Of a DNA stretch of 64,000 nt, positions 1 to 7,995 are shown one piece after another. Numbering within the stretch: the stretch's first letter is position 1; every line of letters starts with the position of its first letter. The position numbers were made by a program, and so were the translations under genes. The notes beneath the pieces are model-generated. The model was not told where the DNA came from. It saw only the letters and a list, made by a program, of their open reading frames with translations, and did not search any database. Location of the stretch: NCBI RefSeq assembly GCF_016767175.1, contig NZ_CP068564.1, positions 744,001-808,000 of the forward strand, read 5' to 3'. This DNA is from Keratinibaculum paraultunense (GTDB lineage Bacteria > Bacillota > Clostridia > Tissierellales > Tepidimicrobiaceae).

Positions 1-375
1 ATTTGGTCCTACTACTTCTATAGGGCTACCTTTTCCATCTTTTACAAATCGTCCTCCAGATAACATGGTTTCAGGCTCTACTAATAGATTGCGAGGATCA
101 TTTATATTTTCTGGATTAAAAAATTTTTTACATCTGATGTTTGATATTTTTATAATTCTAGCATTTCTACCTAACTTAGGTGTAAACCTTACATTATTTA
201 CAGTGCTCAATGCTTGTAAGTTAACTAAAGTAGCATCAAATACTTTTTGAACGAATATTGGTTCTACTTTAACATTTCTCAATGTGCCATCCCATTCACA
301 TCCAGCATTTCCCACACAACATCTATCTGTTACTCCTAAACTAATACTTTCAGGTTTAATATTTGAACAGTTCAT
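1..375 (-). CDS. Unrecognised protein, N-terminal 125 residues (partial)
   Basis: An open frame runs on the minus strand from an ATG at 375-373 to the window edge without a stop, so the C-terminus is missing. The start is supported by a strong AAGGAGG-like ribosome binding site just upstream (about 381-387). The N-terminus is Cys-rich (MNCSN, then RCCVGNAGCEW at about residues 18-28); the rest is a mixed, soluble-looking sequence with no signal peptide or membrane segment. I do not recognise the family. It is divergent from the 526-1770 gene across about 150 bases in which I see no convincing promoter. A spore-surface or coat-type role would be a guess from the cysteines only. Confidence 0.75.
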   Translation of the reverse strand, partial: MNCSNIKPESISLGVTDRCCVGNAGCEWDGTLRNVKVEPIFVQKVFDATLVNLQALSTVNNVRFTPKLGRNARIIKISNIRCKKFFNPENINDPRNLLVEPETMLSGGRFVKDGKGSPIEVVGPN

Positions 376-525
376 ATTTTTCCTCCTTCCAATAAACAGT
401 ATTAAATTTATGTCTCATTCATAATATATTCTTTTACCTTTGCAGTTGTTACATATATGAATAGGAATAATTTGTGATACATATTAATATCATTTAAAAG
501 AAGTATAAATAGGTGGTGAAATAAA

Positions 526-1770
526 ATGTTTTATAATGATAAAATTGTGATAATAAAGGATATTGAAAGCAAAATAATTATGTTTAGATTAATAAATCAA
601 AATATAATTAAATATACTTTTTATAATACTGGAAACTTAGATGAAGAGAGTATAGTTGGTGAAAAAGTACATATGGATTTTGATGTTTCGATTGATAAAG
701 AAAATACTATATTTGTTTTATATCAGGATATGTCATTTAATTTAATTTTAACAGTATTAAAAGAGGATCAAATTGAAAATATAAAATTAACTAAAGAAGC
801 TATACCAGAAACATATAACTTAAATATAATTGTAAAAGATGATAGTATGCATATATTTTATTGCATTTCTCTGACAAAAAATAGCAATATCTATAGAATA
901 TATCATCATTATTATAATGGTAATTGTTGGAACACAAATATAGTAGACGAAATAAATTCAGGGGCGGTTTTAAACCCTTTTAAAATAGTGGAATGTGACA
1001 AAGGATTGATAATAGCCTATCATGATAAACAAGAGAATAATAATGTATATTTAAATTTTTTTAATATTATCAATAAAAAATGGGGAAAGAAGTTAAAGAT
1101 TGTTGATAGTAATCAAGGATTATTATATTTAGATATGCTTTTAAAGGATAATAAATTACATATAGTATATTGTCAATATGATGAAAATTTAGTAGTAAAA
1201 TATGAAAGATTTATTATTAATGACAAAATAATAAAGGATATAAGTGAGATATTATCTAATGAAGAAGGTATTATGTATCCAACTTTAGTATATTATGAAG
1301 ATAAGCTTTGGGCGGTGTGGCTTGAATATGAAAATATAATGAGTAGATATAGTAAAGACAATGGTACTACCTGGAGTCCAATTTATCTATGGGAAGATTC
1401 AAGACAAAAAAAGATTGTTAGATATAAATATATAGATAAATCTTCTTATAATGAAGATATATTAAATTATTCTTTTGGTAGCATAAAGCCACATGTTGAA
1501 TTTATAGGATTTGGAAATATTGAGGATGCTATTGAAGTTCCATTAAAAAAAAAGATTTCATCCTCTGATATTTTGAATTCTTGTAAAGAGATAAAGAAGG
1601 AGATTCAAGAAATATATGATAGATTGGATTTATTAGAAAAAAATATAGATATTTCATTACAACAAGACGGTGTTAAGGAATTAAGACTATTAAAAGATAA
1701 AGTAAATCAAATAGAAGAATTTTTGATAAGAAGAACTAGAGGTTTTTACTTAAAGGATATAAATAGATAG
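526..1770 (+). CDS. Hypothetical protein with Asp-box-like repeat and C-terminal coiled coil
   Basis: 414 residues, preceded by AGGTGGTG 8 bases before the ATG. It has no signal peptide. Most of the chain (about 1-330) is rich in beta-type residues and contains one clear BNR/Asp-box-like motif, YSKDNGTTWSP (about 275-285), as found in sialidase-like beta propellers. The last 70 residues (about 345-410) are Leu/Ile/Lys/Glu-rich and look like a coiled coil. No sialidase catalytic residues were identified, so an enzymatic role is not supported; a propeller scaffold fused to an oligomerisation helix is the best description. The stop codon lies inside a perfect 38-bp palindrome. Function unknown. 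Confidence 0.8.
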   Translation: MFYNDKIVIIKDIESKIIMFRLINQNIIKYTFYNTGNLDEESIVGEKVHMDFDVSIDKENTIFVLYQDMSFNLILTVLKEDQIENIKLTKEAIPETYNLNIIVKDDSMHIFYCISLTKNSNIYRIYHHYYNGNCWNTNIVDEINSGAVLNPFKIVECDKGLIIAYHDKQENNNVYLNFFNIINKKWGKKLKIVDSNQGLLYLDMLLKDNKLHIVYCQYDENLVVKYERFIINDKIIKDISEILSNEEGIMYPTLVYYEDKLWAVWLEYENIMSRYSKDNGTTWSPIYLWEDSRQKKIVRYKYIDKSSYNEDILNYSFGSIKPHVEFIGFGNIEDAIEVPLKKKISSSDILNSCKEIKKEIQEIYDRLDLLEKNIDISLQQDGVKELRLLKDKVNQIEEFLIRRTRGFYLKDINR

Positions 1771-1794
1771 GTGTATACACCTATCTATTTATAT
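1757..1794. terminator. Perfect 38-bp palindrome, probable terminator overlapping a stop codon
   Basis: Bases 1757-1794 read the same on both strands with no spacer (centre between 1775 and 1776, core GTGTATACAC). The TAG stop of the upstream gene (1768-1770) is inside the left arm. In RNA it would fold to a long hairpin, but only ATATTG follows, so the U-tract is poor and termination is an inference. Confidence 0.6.
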
Positions 1795-1853
1795 TGAAAC
1801 ATATTATAGCATTTATGTTTTTATAAATTGATGAATGGAATATACAAAAAATG

Positions 1854-1960
1854 AAAAAAGGCTCCAAAAGGAGCCCCCATCCATAGTGGATGTAAATAAA
1901 CCGTTCAAAAGGGGTATTGGGAATAGAGATCTTATCTGAGGTTACCAGGGGGATAACCAC
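1854..1960 (-). ncRNA. Free-standing C-rich small RNA with own promoter and terminator
   Basis: On the minus strand a consensus-like promoter (TTGCAA at 1995-1990, 17-base spacer, TATAAT at 1972-1967) predicts a start near 1960. About 85 bases later comes a rho-independent terminator: GGCTCC-TTTT-GGAGCC (1875-1860) followed by six Ts. No plausible reading frame with a ribosome binding site lies between. The transcript begins with a hairpin GGTTA/TAACC whose loop shows CCCCC, then has a second single-stranded CCC...CCCC stretch and a small hairpin CATCC/GGATG. C-rich exposed loops are typical of trans-acting sRNAs that pair with Shine-Dalgarno sequences (RsaE/FsrA/CsfG-type), but I cannot assign it to a named family. 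It is not 6S, SRP or tmRNA. Confidence 0.72.
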
Positions 1961-1966
1961 GTACAA

Positions 1967-1995
1967 ATTATAGCAAATTACGACAGAGTTTGCAA
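1967..1995 (-). promoter_or_regulatory. SigmaA-type promoter of the C-rich sRNA
   Basis: Minus-strand TTGCAA (-35, 1995-1990) and perfect TATAAT (-10, 1972-1967) are separated by 17 bases. No coding gene starts downstream, and a terminator lies about 100 bases on, so the promoter serves the small RNA. Confidence 0.75.
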
Positions 1996-2107
1996 GGGTT
2001 TTTTTAAAAAAATTTAAAATAATTTTTTATATATCTTTTTCCTTTAATATTATGTAAATATCTTATATAATAATACTTATAACTAATAGGTTATTGGAGG
2101 GTCCACT

Positions 2108-2713
2108 ATGGATAGAAATCTTTTATTAGCAAAATCAAATTTGGAAAAGAACGAATTTAAAGTAAAGATATTTGAAAGTATAGATGAAATGAAAAAAGAT
2201 CTTTTAAATGAAATTGAAATTAATAAAACTATAGCTTTTGGTGGTTCAATGACATTATTTGACATGGGTCTATATGAGGATTTTAAAAAACGAGGTAATA
2301 AAATATTTTGGCATTGGAAAGCAAAAGATAAGGATAAAGAGTTAGAATTAGCTAAAAACAGTCAAATTTATATATCTAGTACTAATGCTTTAACCTTGGA
2401 TGGGAAATTGGTAAACATAGATGGAGTTGGCAATAGAGTTTCTTCTATGTTTTATGGACATGAAAGAGTATATATAATAGCTGGTAGGAATAAAATATGT
2501 AAAGATTATGATGAAGCTATAGAAAGGGTTAAGAACGTAGCAGCACCTAAAAATGCTTGCAGATTAGATATTAATACGCCCTGTAAATTTACGGGAAAAT
2601 GTAATAATTGTAATTCGCCTGATAGAATATGTAGAGTAGAGGTAATAATTCATAAAAATCCAACAGGAGGAGATATTCGAATTTATTTAATTGATGAAGA
2701 ATTAGGATATTAA
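2108..2713 (+). CDS. LUD-domain (LutC/YkgG-like) lactate utilisation family protein
   Basis: 201 residues, ATG preceded by TTGGAGGG. The order of features fits the LUD/DUF162 family: an N-terminal helical part, then AFGGSMTLFDMG (about 39-50), a central SSTNALTLDGKLVNIDGVGNR stretch (about 97-117) typical of the family, and YIIAGRNKI. The C-terminus adds a Cys cluster at about residues 151-178 (spacing roughly C-x7-C-x5-C-x2-C-x6-C), as seen in many clostridial members and possibly binding a metal or Fe-S cluster. It stands alone, without lutA or lutB, so a role in lactate oxidation is not shown. It lies 19 bases upstream of the cysteine desulfurase gene and may be co-transcribed. Confidence 0.8.
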   Translation: MDRNLLLAKSNLEKNEFKVKIFESIDEMKKDLLNEIEINKTIAFGGSMTLFDMGLYEDFKKRGNKIFWHWKAKDKDKELELAKNSQIYISSTNALTLDGKLVNIDGVGNRVSSMFYGHERVYIIAGRNKICKDYDEAIERVKNVAAPKNACRLDINTPCKFTGKCNNCNSPDRICRVEVIIHKNPTGGDIRIYLIDEELGY

Positions 2714-2732
2714 AATTAGATGAGGTGATATT

Positions 2733-3890
2733 TTGGAAGTATATTTAGATAATTGTGCCACGACAAAACCTAGAGAAGAAGTAATTGAAGAAATGTTACA
2801 CGTGTTAAGGGAAGAATATGGGAATCCCTCATCTCTTCATAGAAAAGGTTTTAATGCAGAAAAAAAGATAGAAGAAGTTAGAGAAAACATTGGAAGATTT
2901 TTAAATGTTAGTAGTGATGAAATATATTTCACTTCTGGAGGCACGGAAAGCAATAATCTTGCTATTCAAAGTATAATAGATAAATGTCATAAGAAAGGTA
3001 AGCATATAATAACTAGTAAAATAGAACATCCATCAGTATTAAATGTTTTAGAATATTATGAACAAAAAGGATATGAAATTACTTATTTGGATGTAGATAG
3101 CAATGGATTAATTTCTTTAGAGCAATTTAGAGATAGTATTAGAGATGATACTATTTTAGTTTGTATAATGTTAGTAAATAATGAAGTAGGGAGTATACAA
3201 CCAATTGATAAAATAAAGGATATTTTACGAAAAGAAAAGTCTAAAGCCCTGTTACATGTAGATGGGATTCAAGCTTTTGGGAAAGTACCTGTAAATATAA
3301 AAGGATGGGGAATAGATACTTTTTCATTTAGTGGACATAAAATATATGGACCTAAAGGAATTGGAGGACTATTTGTAGATAAAAAAATAAAATTAAATCC
3401 AATAATATTTGGAGGCAATCAAGAACGAGGTCTTCGCTCTGGTACGGAAAATGTTCCTGGTATAGTTGGTCTAGGTAAAGCAGTTGAAATTATGGAGAAA
3501 AATTATGAAAAAGAAAGTGAAAAAGTAAAAAGAATAAAAAATTATTTTATTAAAAGATTGAGAGAGAATATTGAGCTTATTAAAATAAATAGTCCTATGA
3601 GTGAGAAATGTTCTCCATATATATTAAATGTATCTTTTAAATATGTTAAAGGTGAAGTGCTACTACATTATTTAGAGGATAAAGAAATATACGTATCTAC
3701 TGGTTCTGCATGTTCTTCAAAGGGGACTGAGAAAAGTCATGTATTGAAAGCTATGGGGCTATCTCCTTTAGACATAGATGGAGCTATCAGATTTTGTTTT
3801 TCCTATGAAAATACAATAAATGATGTTGATTATACTGTGGATGTATTAAAAAATTCAGTAGAAGAAATACGACAAATAACTATGAGGTGA
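2733..3890 (+). CDS. Cysteine desulfurase (IscS/NifS family)
   Basis: 385-residue PLP enzyme that takes sulfur from cysteine and passes it as persulfide to acceptors. Visible are the N-terminal YLDNCATTKP, the TSGGTESNN cofactor region, the PLP-binding SGHK (Lys about 203) and the sulfur-carrying Cys in TGSACSSKG (about 327). The start is TTG at 2733 with TGAGGTGAT upstream. The gene is followed 6 bases later by thiI, so its main partner is probably ThiI for 4-thiouridine formation in tRNA rather than general Fe-S assembly; no iscU is present here. The family assignment is firm; the specific iscS/nifZ-like role is inferred from position. Confidence 0.95.
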   Translation: MEVYLDNCATTKPREEVIEEMLHVLREEYGNPSSLHRKGFNAEKKIEEVRENIGRFLNVSSDEIYFTSGGTESNNLAIQSIIDKCHKKGKHIITSKIEHPSVLNVLEYYEQKGYEITYLDVDSNGLISLEQFRDSIRDDTILVCIMLVNNEVGSIQPIDKIKDILRKEKSKALLHVDGIQAFGKVPVNIKGWGIDTFSFSGHKIYGPKGIGGLFVDKKIKLNPIIFGGNQERGLRSGTENVPGIVGLGKAVEIMEKNYEKESEKVKRIKNYFIKRLRENIELIKINSPMSEKCSPYILNVSFKYVKGEVLLHYLEDKEIYVSTGSACSSKGTEKSHVLKAMGLSPLDIDGAIRFCFSYENTINDVDYTVDVLKNSVEEIRQITMR

Positions 3891-3896
3891 TTGTAG

Positions 3897-5060
3897 GTGG
3901 ATAAAGTAATAAGTGTTAGCTTAGGAGAGATCGCATTAAAAGGATTAAATAGAAAATATTTTGAGGATGAACTTATATCAAGAATTAAAGAAAATTTAAA
4001 GGATATAGGTTATGAAAGGATATATAAAGAACAAGGAAAATTTTATATTGAAGCACAGGAAAAAGATTTTGATATGATAATTGATAGATTAAAGAAAATA
4101 TTTGGACTGGTTTATATAAGTCCTTGTATTAGAATAGATAAGAACATGGGAAAAATTGAAGAAGCTTCTATACAGATGATAGGGGAAAAATTATCCAATG
4201 AAAATATAAAAACTTTTAAAGTAGTTACTAGGAGGATAGATAAAAGTTTTCCAATTAAATCTCCAGATGTATCAAAAGAGATAGGAGCTGTAATATTAAA
4301 AGAGTATGATGATTTAAAAGTAGATGTTCATAATCCTGATATATATTTATATATAGACATAAAAGAAAATTGTTATGTGTATATAGACAAAATAAGAGGT
4401 TATGGAGGACTACCGGTTGGTACTAATGGTCATGGATTACTTTTACTATCAGGTGGGATTGACAGCCCAGTAGCTGGATTTATGATGGCAAAACGTGGGG
4501 TTAAAATAAGTGTTGTCCATTTTCATAGCTATCCTTTTACTAGTGAAAGGGCAGAGGAAAAAGTTAAAAAATTGGCTAAAATATTAAGTTTATATACTGG
4601 TCCAATAAAGTTTTATAGTGTAAATATATTGGAGATACAAAAGGAGTTAAATTCTAAATGCCCTGAAGATGAGATGACTATCCTATCTAGGAGATTTATG
4701 ATGAGAATATCTGAAAGAATAGCAAATAAAAATCATATTAATGCCCTTATTACAGGAGAAAACTTAGGGCAAGTTGCATCCCAAACCATAGAAGGCATAT
4801 CTGTTATTAATGCAGTGGTAAATATTCCTATATTAAGACCTTTAATTGGATTTGATAAGGTAGATATAATAGATTTAGCAAAGGAAATAGAAACATATGA
4901 AACTTCCATATTACCTTATGAAGATTGTTGTACTTTATTTTTACCTCAACATCCTGTAACTAGACCTAAATTAGAGAATATAGAAAAATCAGAGGAAAAT
5001 ATAGATATAGAAAGATTAATTGAAAATGCTCTAAAAACCATGAAAATATATAATATTTAA
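3897..5060 (+). CDS. thiI: tRNA 4-thiouridine synthetase ThiI
   Basis: 387 residues. An N-terminal ferredoxin-like/THUMP region (about 1-165) is followed by a PP-loop ATP pyrophosphatase domain with SGGIDS at about 185-190. The late YEDCCTLF (about 341-348) carries the conserved sulfur-relay Cys. The C-terminal rhodanese domain of enterobacterial ThiI is absent, as is usual in Firmicutes, where a dedicated desulfurase (the gene immediately upstream) supplies sulfur directly. The start is GTG at 3897, with GAGGTGATTG upstream overlapping the end of the desulfurase gene. The product adds sulfur to U8 of tRNA. Confidence 0.95.
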   Translation: MDKVISVSLGEIALKGLNRKYFEDELISRIKENLKDIGYERIYKEQGKFYIEAQEKDFDMIIDRLKKIFGLVYISPCIRIDKNMGKIEEASIQMIGEKLSNENIKTFKVVTRRIDKSFPIKSPDVSKEIGAVILKEYDDLKVDVHNPDIYLYIDIKENCYVYIDKIRGYGGLPVGTNGHGLLLLSGGIDSPVAGFMMAKRGVKISVVHFHSYPFTSERAEEKVKKLAKILSLYTGPIKFYSVNILEIQKELNSKCPEDEMTILSRRFMMRISERIANKNHINALITGENLGQVASQTIEGISVINAVVNIPILRPLIGFDKVDIIDLAKEIETYETSILPYEDCCTLFLPQHPVTRPKLENIEKSEENIDIERLIENALKTMKIYNI

Positions 5061-5094
5061 TAAAGTATTAAATGGGAAAAAATGATATTTTATA

Positions 5095-5123
5095 TTGACA
5101 TACCTGTCGAATAAGTATAAAAT
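5095..5123 (+). promoter_or_regulatory. Promoter of the TetR/radical SAM operon
   Basis: TTGACA (5095-5100), a 17-base spacer and TAAAAT (5118-5123) form a near-consensus sigmaA promoter. The spacer carries ACCTGTCG-type sequence that could hold the TetR operator, as TetR regulators often repress their own promoter; a precise operator is not evident. Confidence 0.7.
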
Positions 5124-5131
5124 ATAATAAA

Positions 5132-5174
5132 GGCAATTTTCATCATATTGAAAGGAGGATAGTAATAAATTGCC
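5132..5174 (+). promoter_or_regulatory. Inverted repeat enclosing the RBS and TTG start of the tetR gene
   Basis: GGCAATTT (5132-5139) is the exact reverse complement of AAATTGCC (5167-5174). The 27-base loop holds the AAAGGAGG ribosome binding site (5151-5158), and the right arm contains the TTG start codon (5170-5172). In mRNA the pairing would hide the start codon; in DNA it could be an operator. Which one applies cannot be told from sequence. Confidence 0.5.
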
Positions 5175-5757
5175 TAAAATTGTAGATTATGATAAAAAAA
5201 AGCAGGAAATAATTGAAAAAGCTAAAATAGTGTTTGCAAAGCGTGGGTACCATGATACTAGCCTTTCTCATATATCAAAGAAATGTGGAATGGGTAGAAC
5301 AACTATATATCAGTATTTTAAAAATAAAGACGAAATATTTTATCATACTGTAGGAAGTACTTTAGAAGAAATACAAACACAGGTTGAAGTAATAGTAACC
5401 AATGAAGAATTGTCTTTTACAGAAAAGTTAAAACAAGTAATACATCAATTAACAGAAGGGCAAGAGGATAACAATACTTTCATATTGCTTTTAGAGACAT
5501 TACTTATAATAAATAGAGGAACAAATGAGGTATTAGAAAAAATAAAGGACGATATCCAAAAATTAAAAAATACTATTGAAGACTTAATTAAAGGAGCTAT
5601 TGAAAAAAAAGAGATTAAACCAGTAGATAGTAAAAGTTTTGCAGAAACTATCTATACATTTATTGAAACTCTTACACTTAAGAGTATTTCTAATAAAAAT
5701 GATTCAAAAGTTAAAGCTGAGTTTTTAAATCTATTAATTGATGATTTGAAAATTTAA
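5170..5757 (+). CDS. TetR/AcrR family transcriptional regulator
   Basis: 195 residues with a TTG start, AAAGGAGG ribosome binding site 11 bases upstream. The N-terminal DNA-binding domain is clear: AKIVFAKRGYHDTSLSHISKKCGMGRTTIYQYFKNKDEIF (about 18-57) gives the helix-turn-helix. The C-terminal ligand domain is variable and not diagnostic. It sits 20 bases upstream of a radical SAM gene under one promoter, so it very likely controls that gene and itself. The start codon is inside an inverted repeat that may regulate translation or bind the protein. The ligand is unknown. Confidence 0.9.
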   Translation: MPKIVDYDKKKQEIIEKAKIVFAKRGYHDTSLSHISKKCGMGRTTIYQYFKNKDEIFYHTVGSTLEEIQTQVEVIVTNEELSFTEKLKQVIHQLTEGQEDNNTFILLLETLLIINRGTNEVLEKIKDDIQKLKNTIEDLIKGAIEKKEIKPVDSKSFAETIYTFIETLTLKSISNKNDSKVKAEFLNLLIDDLKI

Positions 5758-5777
5758 AATAAGGGGGGAGAGTTATA

Positions 5778-7157
5778 ATGGCAAGTGTAAAACAATTAGT
5801 TAGTACTGCGGTGATAAATGAGGGGTTAAAATATATTGAAAAGGATCCAATGAAAAATATGCCTAAACTATTGGATTGGGCTGATAAGCTTGTTACTAAG
5901 GAAAATCATAAGAAACATGTTAAAACTTTTAGAAATATAGTTGAGAATCCTGATAATAATTGGTATAAACTTATGGAAAGATATTTTGATGAGTTATCCC
6001 CTGCATCAAGGAAAAAGTTTTTAATAAACTACATGGTAAATTCTGGTATAGTTGGTATACCTATTCAAGATAAAGCAAAGAAAAAGTATAATTGTAATAT
6101 ACCATGGGCAATACTTATGGATCCGACTAGTGCTTGTAATTTAAAATGTACTGGATGCTGGGCTGCAGAATATGATAAAACGGACTCATTAAGTTATGAT
6201 CTTTTAGATAGGATTATAAGAGAAGGAAAAGAACTGGGAATTTATATGTATATATATTCTGGTGGTGAGCCATTAGTAAGAAAAGATGATTTGATAAGGT
6301 TAGCAGAGGAACATAGTGATTGTTCTTTCTTAGCATTTACCAATGCTACCTTAGTAGATGAAGAATTTGCTAAAAAACTAGGTGAATTAGGCAATTTTGG
6401 ATTAGCTATTAGTGTAGAAGGTTATGAAGAAGATACTGATATGAGAAGAGGAAAAGGTACTTATAATAAGGTTATGGAAGCAATGGATCTATTGAAAAAA
6501 GAAGGAGTAATATTTGGTTTTTCAACTTGTTATCATAGATATAATACAGAAGCAGTGGCTGATGAAGAATATGTAGATTTCTTAGTAGATAAAGGATGTA
6601 TGTTTGGCTGGTACTTTACTTACATGCCAATTGGTAAAGATGCTGTTACTGACTTGCTTGTAACGCCTGAGCAGAGAAAATATATGTACCATCAAATAAG
6701 AGAGTTAAGATCTAAGAAACCAATATTTTTAATAGATTTCTGGAATGATGGAGAATATGTCAATGGTTGTATTGCTGGAGGAAGGAATTATCTTCATATT
6801 AATGCAAATGGAGATGTAGAACCTTGTGCATTCGTACATTATTCTAATGTTAATATTAAAGATGTAAGTTTAATAGAAGCATTGCAATCTCCATTATTTA
6901 TGCAATATAAAAAGAATCAGCCATTTAATGAGAATCATCTAAGACCTTGTCCTATATTGGATAATCCTGAAAAGATTGTAGATATGGTAGAGGCATCAGG
7001 TGCTTATTCTACTCAACCAATAGATAGAGAAGATGCAAGGGATTTAGCAGCAAAGACAAAACCTGTTGCTGAAAAATGGGCTCCTGTAGCAGATGAATTA
7101 TGGGAGAAACATTTAAAAGAAAAATCTAAAGAGAAAGCAGAAGTTGCAAGTGAATAA
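5778..7157 (+). CDS. Radical SAM protein with SPASM-like C-terminus
   Basis: 459 residues, ATG preceded by AAGGGGGGAG. An N-terminal helical region of about 110 residues precedes the radical SAM core: CNLKCTGC gives Cys120, Cys124 and Cys127 for the SAM-binding [4Fe-4S] cluster, and YSGGEPL (about 159-165) is the GGE motif. The C-terminal part has further cysteines in NGCIAGG, VEPCAF and RPCP (about 333-396), resembling an auxiliary-cluster (SPASM/twitch) region. A Lys/Glu-rich tail ends the chain. It is co-transcribed with a TetR regulator, which points to an inducible enzyme, but no precursor peptide or other substrate gene is adjacent. Substrate unknown. Confidence 0.85.
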   Translation: MASVKQLVSTAVINEGLKYIEKDPMKNMPKLLDWADKLVTKENHKKHVKTFRNIVENPDNNWYKLMERYFDELSPASRKKFLINYMVNSGIVGIPIQDKAKKKYNCNIPWAILMDPTSACNLKCTGCWAAEYDKTDSLSYDLLDRIIREGKELGIYMYIYSGGEPLVRKDDLIRLAEEHSDCSFLAFTNATLVDEEFAKKLGELGNFGLAISVEGYEEDTDMRRGKGTYNKVMEAMDLLKKEGVIFGFSTCYHRYNTEAVADEEYVDFLVDKGCMFGWYFTYMPIGKDAVTDLLVTPEQRKYMYHQIRELRSKKPIFLIDFWNDGEYVNGCIAGGRNYLHINANGDVEPCAFVHYSNVNIKDVSLIEALQSPLFMQYKKNQPFNENHLRPCPILDNPEKIVDMVEASGAYSTQPIDREDARDLAAKTKPVAEKWAPVADELWEKHLKEKSKEKAEVASE

Positions 7158-7165
7158 TTGTAATT

Positions 7166-7220
7166 AAAAGCTGGGAAACCAGCTTTTTTTTATTTCTAAC
7201 CAGTTAAATACTGGTTTTTA
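7166..7220 (+). terminator. Two tandem rho-independent terminators
   Basis: First hairpin AAAGCTGG-GAAA-CCAGCTTT (7167-7186) ends in a run of Ts. A second hairpin AACCAGT-TAAAT-ACTGGTT (7198-7216) followed by TTTATT comes directly after. They close the tetR/radical SAM operon. Confidence 0.85.
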
Positions 7221-7322
7221 TTGAGTAAAATAATTTATATATTAAGTTAATAAGATAATCTGTTATCTAAAATGTGTCATAATTGTAGTAGTATATATAA
7301 AGAAAATATTTTTTAATTTGTA

Positions 7323-7352
7323 TTGACATTTTATTATATTAGTGCTTATAAT
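7323..7352 (+). promoter_or_regulatory. Promoter of the potR-potABCD operon
   Basis: TTGACA (7323-7328), an 18-base spacer and TATAAT (7347-7352), about 80 bases upstream of the regulator gene. The interval 7221-7430 otherwise shows only AT-rich sequence. Confidence 0.7.
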
Positions 7353-7430
7353 GGTATAGTTAAAATAATAGTTTAGTAATTATAAACATATAGTTTAATA
7401 TAATGTCAATTTATTGATAGGAGGATAAAG

Positions 7431-7970
7431 GTGAAAATTGGTGAAAAGATAAGACGCCTTAGAATAAAAAATTCTTTAACCCAAGAGGAACTAGCAGATA
7501 GATGTGAACTTACAAAGGGTTTTATTTCCCAAGTAGAAAGGGATTTAACTTCACCTTCCATTGCTACTTTAGTAGATATATTAGATGGATTAGGGACAAA
7601 TTTAAAGGATTTTTTTAATGCGATGGATGATGAACAAATAGTATTTACTAAAGAAGACGTATTTATTACAGAAAATGAAGATTTAAAGTACAAATTGAGC
7701 TGGGTGATACCTAATGCCCAGAAAAATGTAATGGAACCAATTCTTGTAGAATTAGAACCTAAAGGGAGGACTAAGGAAGACTCCCCCCATGAAGGTGAAG
7801 AATTTGGATATGTGATTAATGGTAGCATTTTTGTCCATTTTGGAAATGAAAAGTATAAAGCTAAAAAAGGAGAAAGTTTTTATTTTAAAGCTAGTGCTAA
7901 TCATTATATATCTAACGCAGGAAAAACAGTAGCCAGGATTATTTGGGTGAGTACACCACCAAGTTTTTAA
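7431..7970 (+). CDS. XRE-cupin transcriptional regulator of polyamine uptake
   Basis: 179 residues with a GTG start and TAGGAGGATAAAG upstream. Residues 1-60 form an XRE-type helix-turn-helix (LTQEELADRCELTKGFISQVERD). Residues about 105-175 form a cupin with EFGYVINGSI and GESFYFKASANHYISN. This architecture matches the PuuR/YdcN-type regulators, which sense small molecules through the cupin. It is the first gene of an operon with potABCD, 25 bases upstream of potA, so polyamine-responsive control of the transporter is the likely role, inferred from context. Confidence 0.9.
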   Translation: MKIGEKIRRLRIKNSLTQEELADRCELTKGFISQVERDLTSPSIATLVDILDGLGTNLKDFFNAMDDEQIVFTKEDVFITENEDLKYKLSWVIPNAQKNVMEPILVELEPKGRTKEDSPHEGEEFGYVINGSIFVHFGNEKYKAKKGESFYFKASANHYISNAGKTVARIIWVSTPPSF

Positions 7971-7995
7971 ATAGCATTATAGAGGGGGTTATGAT

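Noticed and set aside
376-525. SigmaE/K-like -10 (CATAATATA near 420) for the 526-1770 gene
   Set aside because: No matching -35 at the right distance was found, and such AT-rich matches are expected by chance here.
1854-1960. 6S, SRP or tmRNA gene as identity of the small RNA
   Set aside because: The length (about 107 bases) is too short for 6S or tmRNA, and the conserved SRP tetraloop/AGCAG motif is absent.
1781-1966. Minus-strand 61-codon open frame over the small RNA
   Set aside because: It begins at the promoter -10 region, reads through the terminator, has no ribosome binding site and no protein-like composition.
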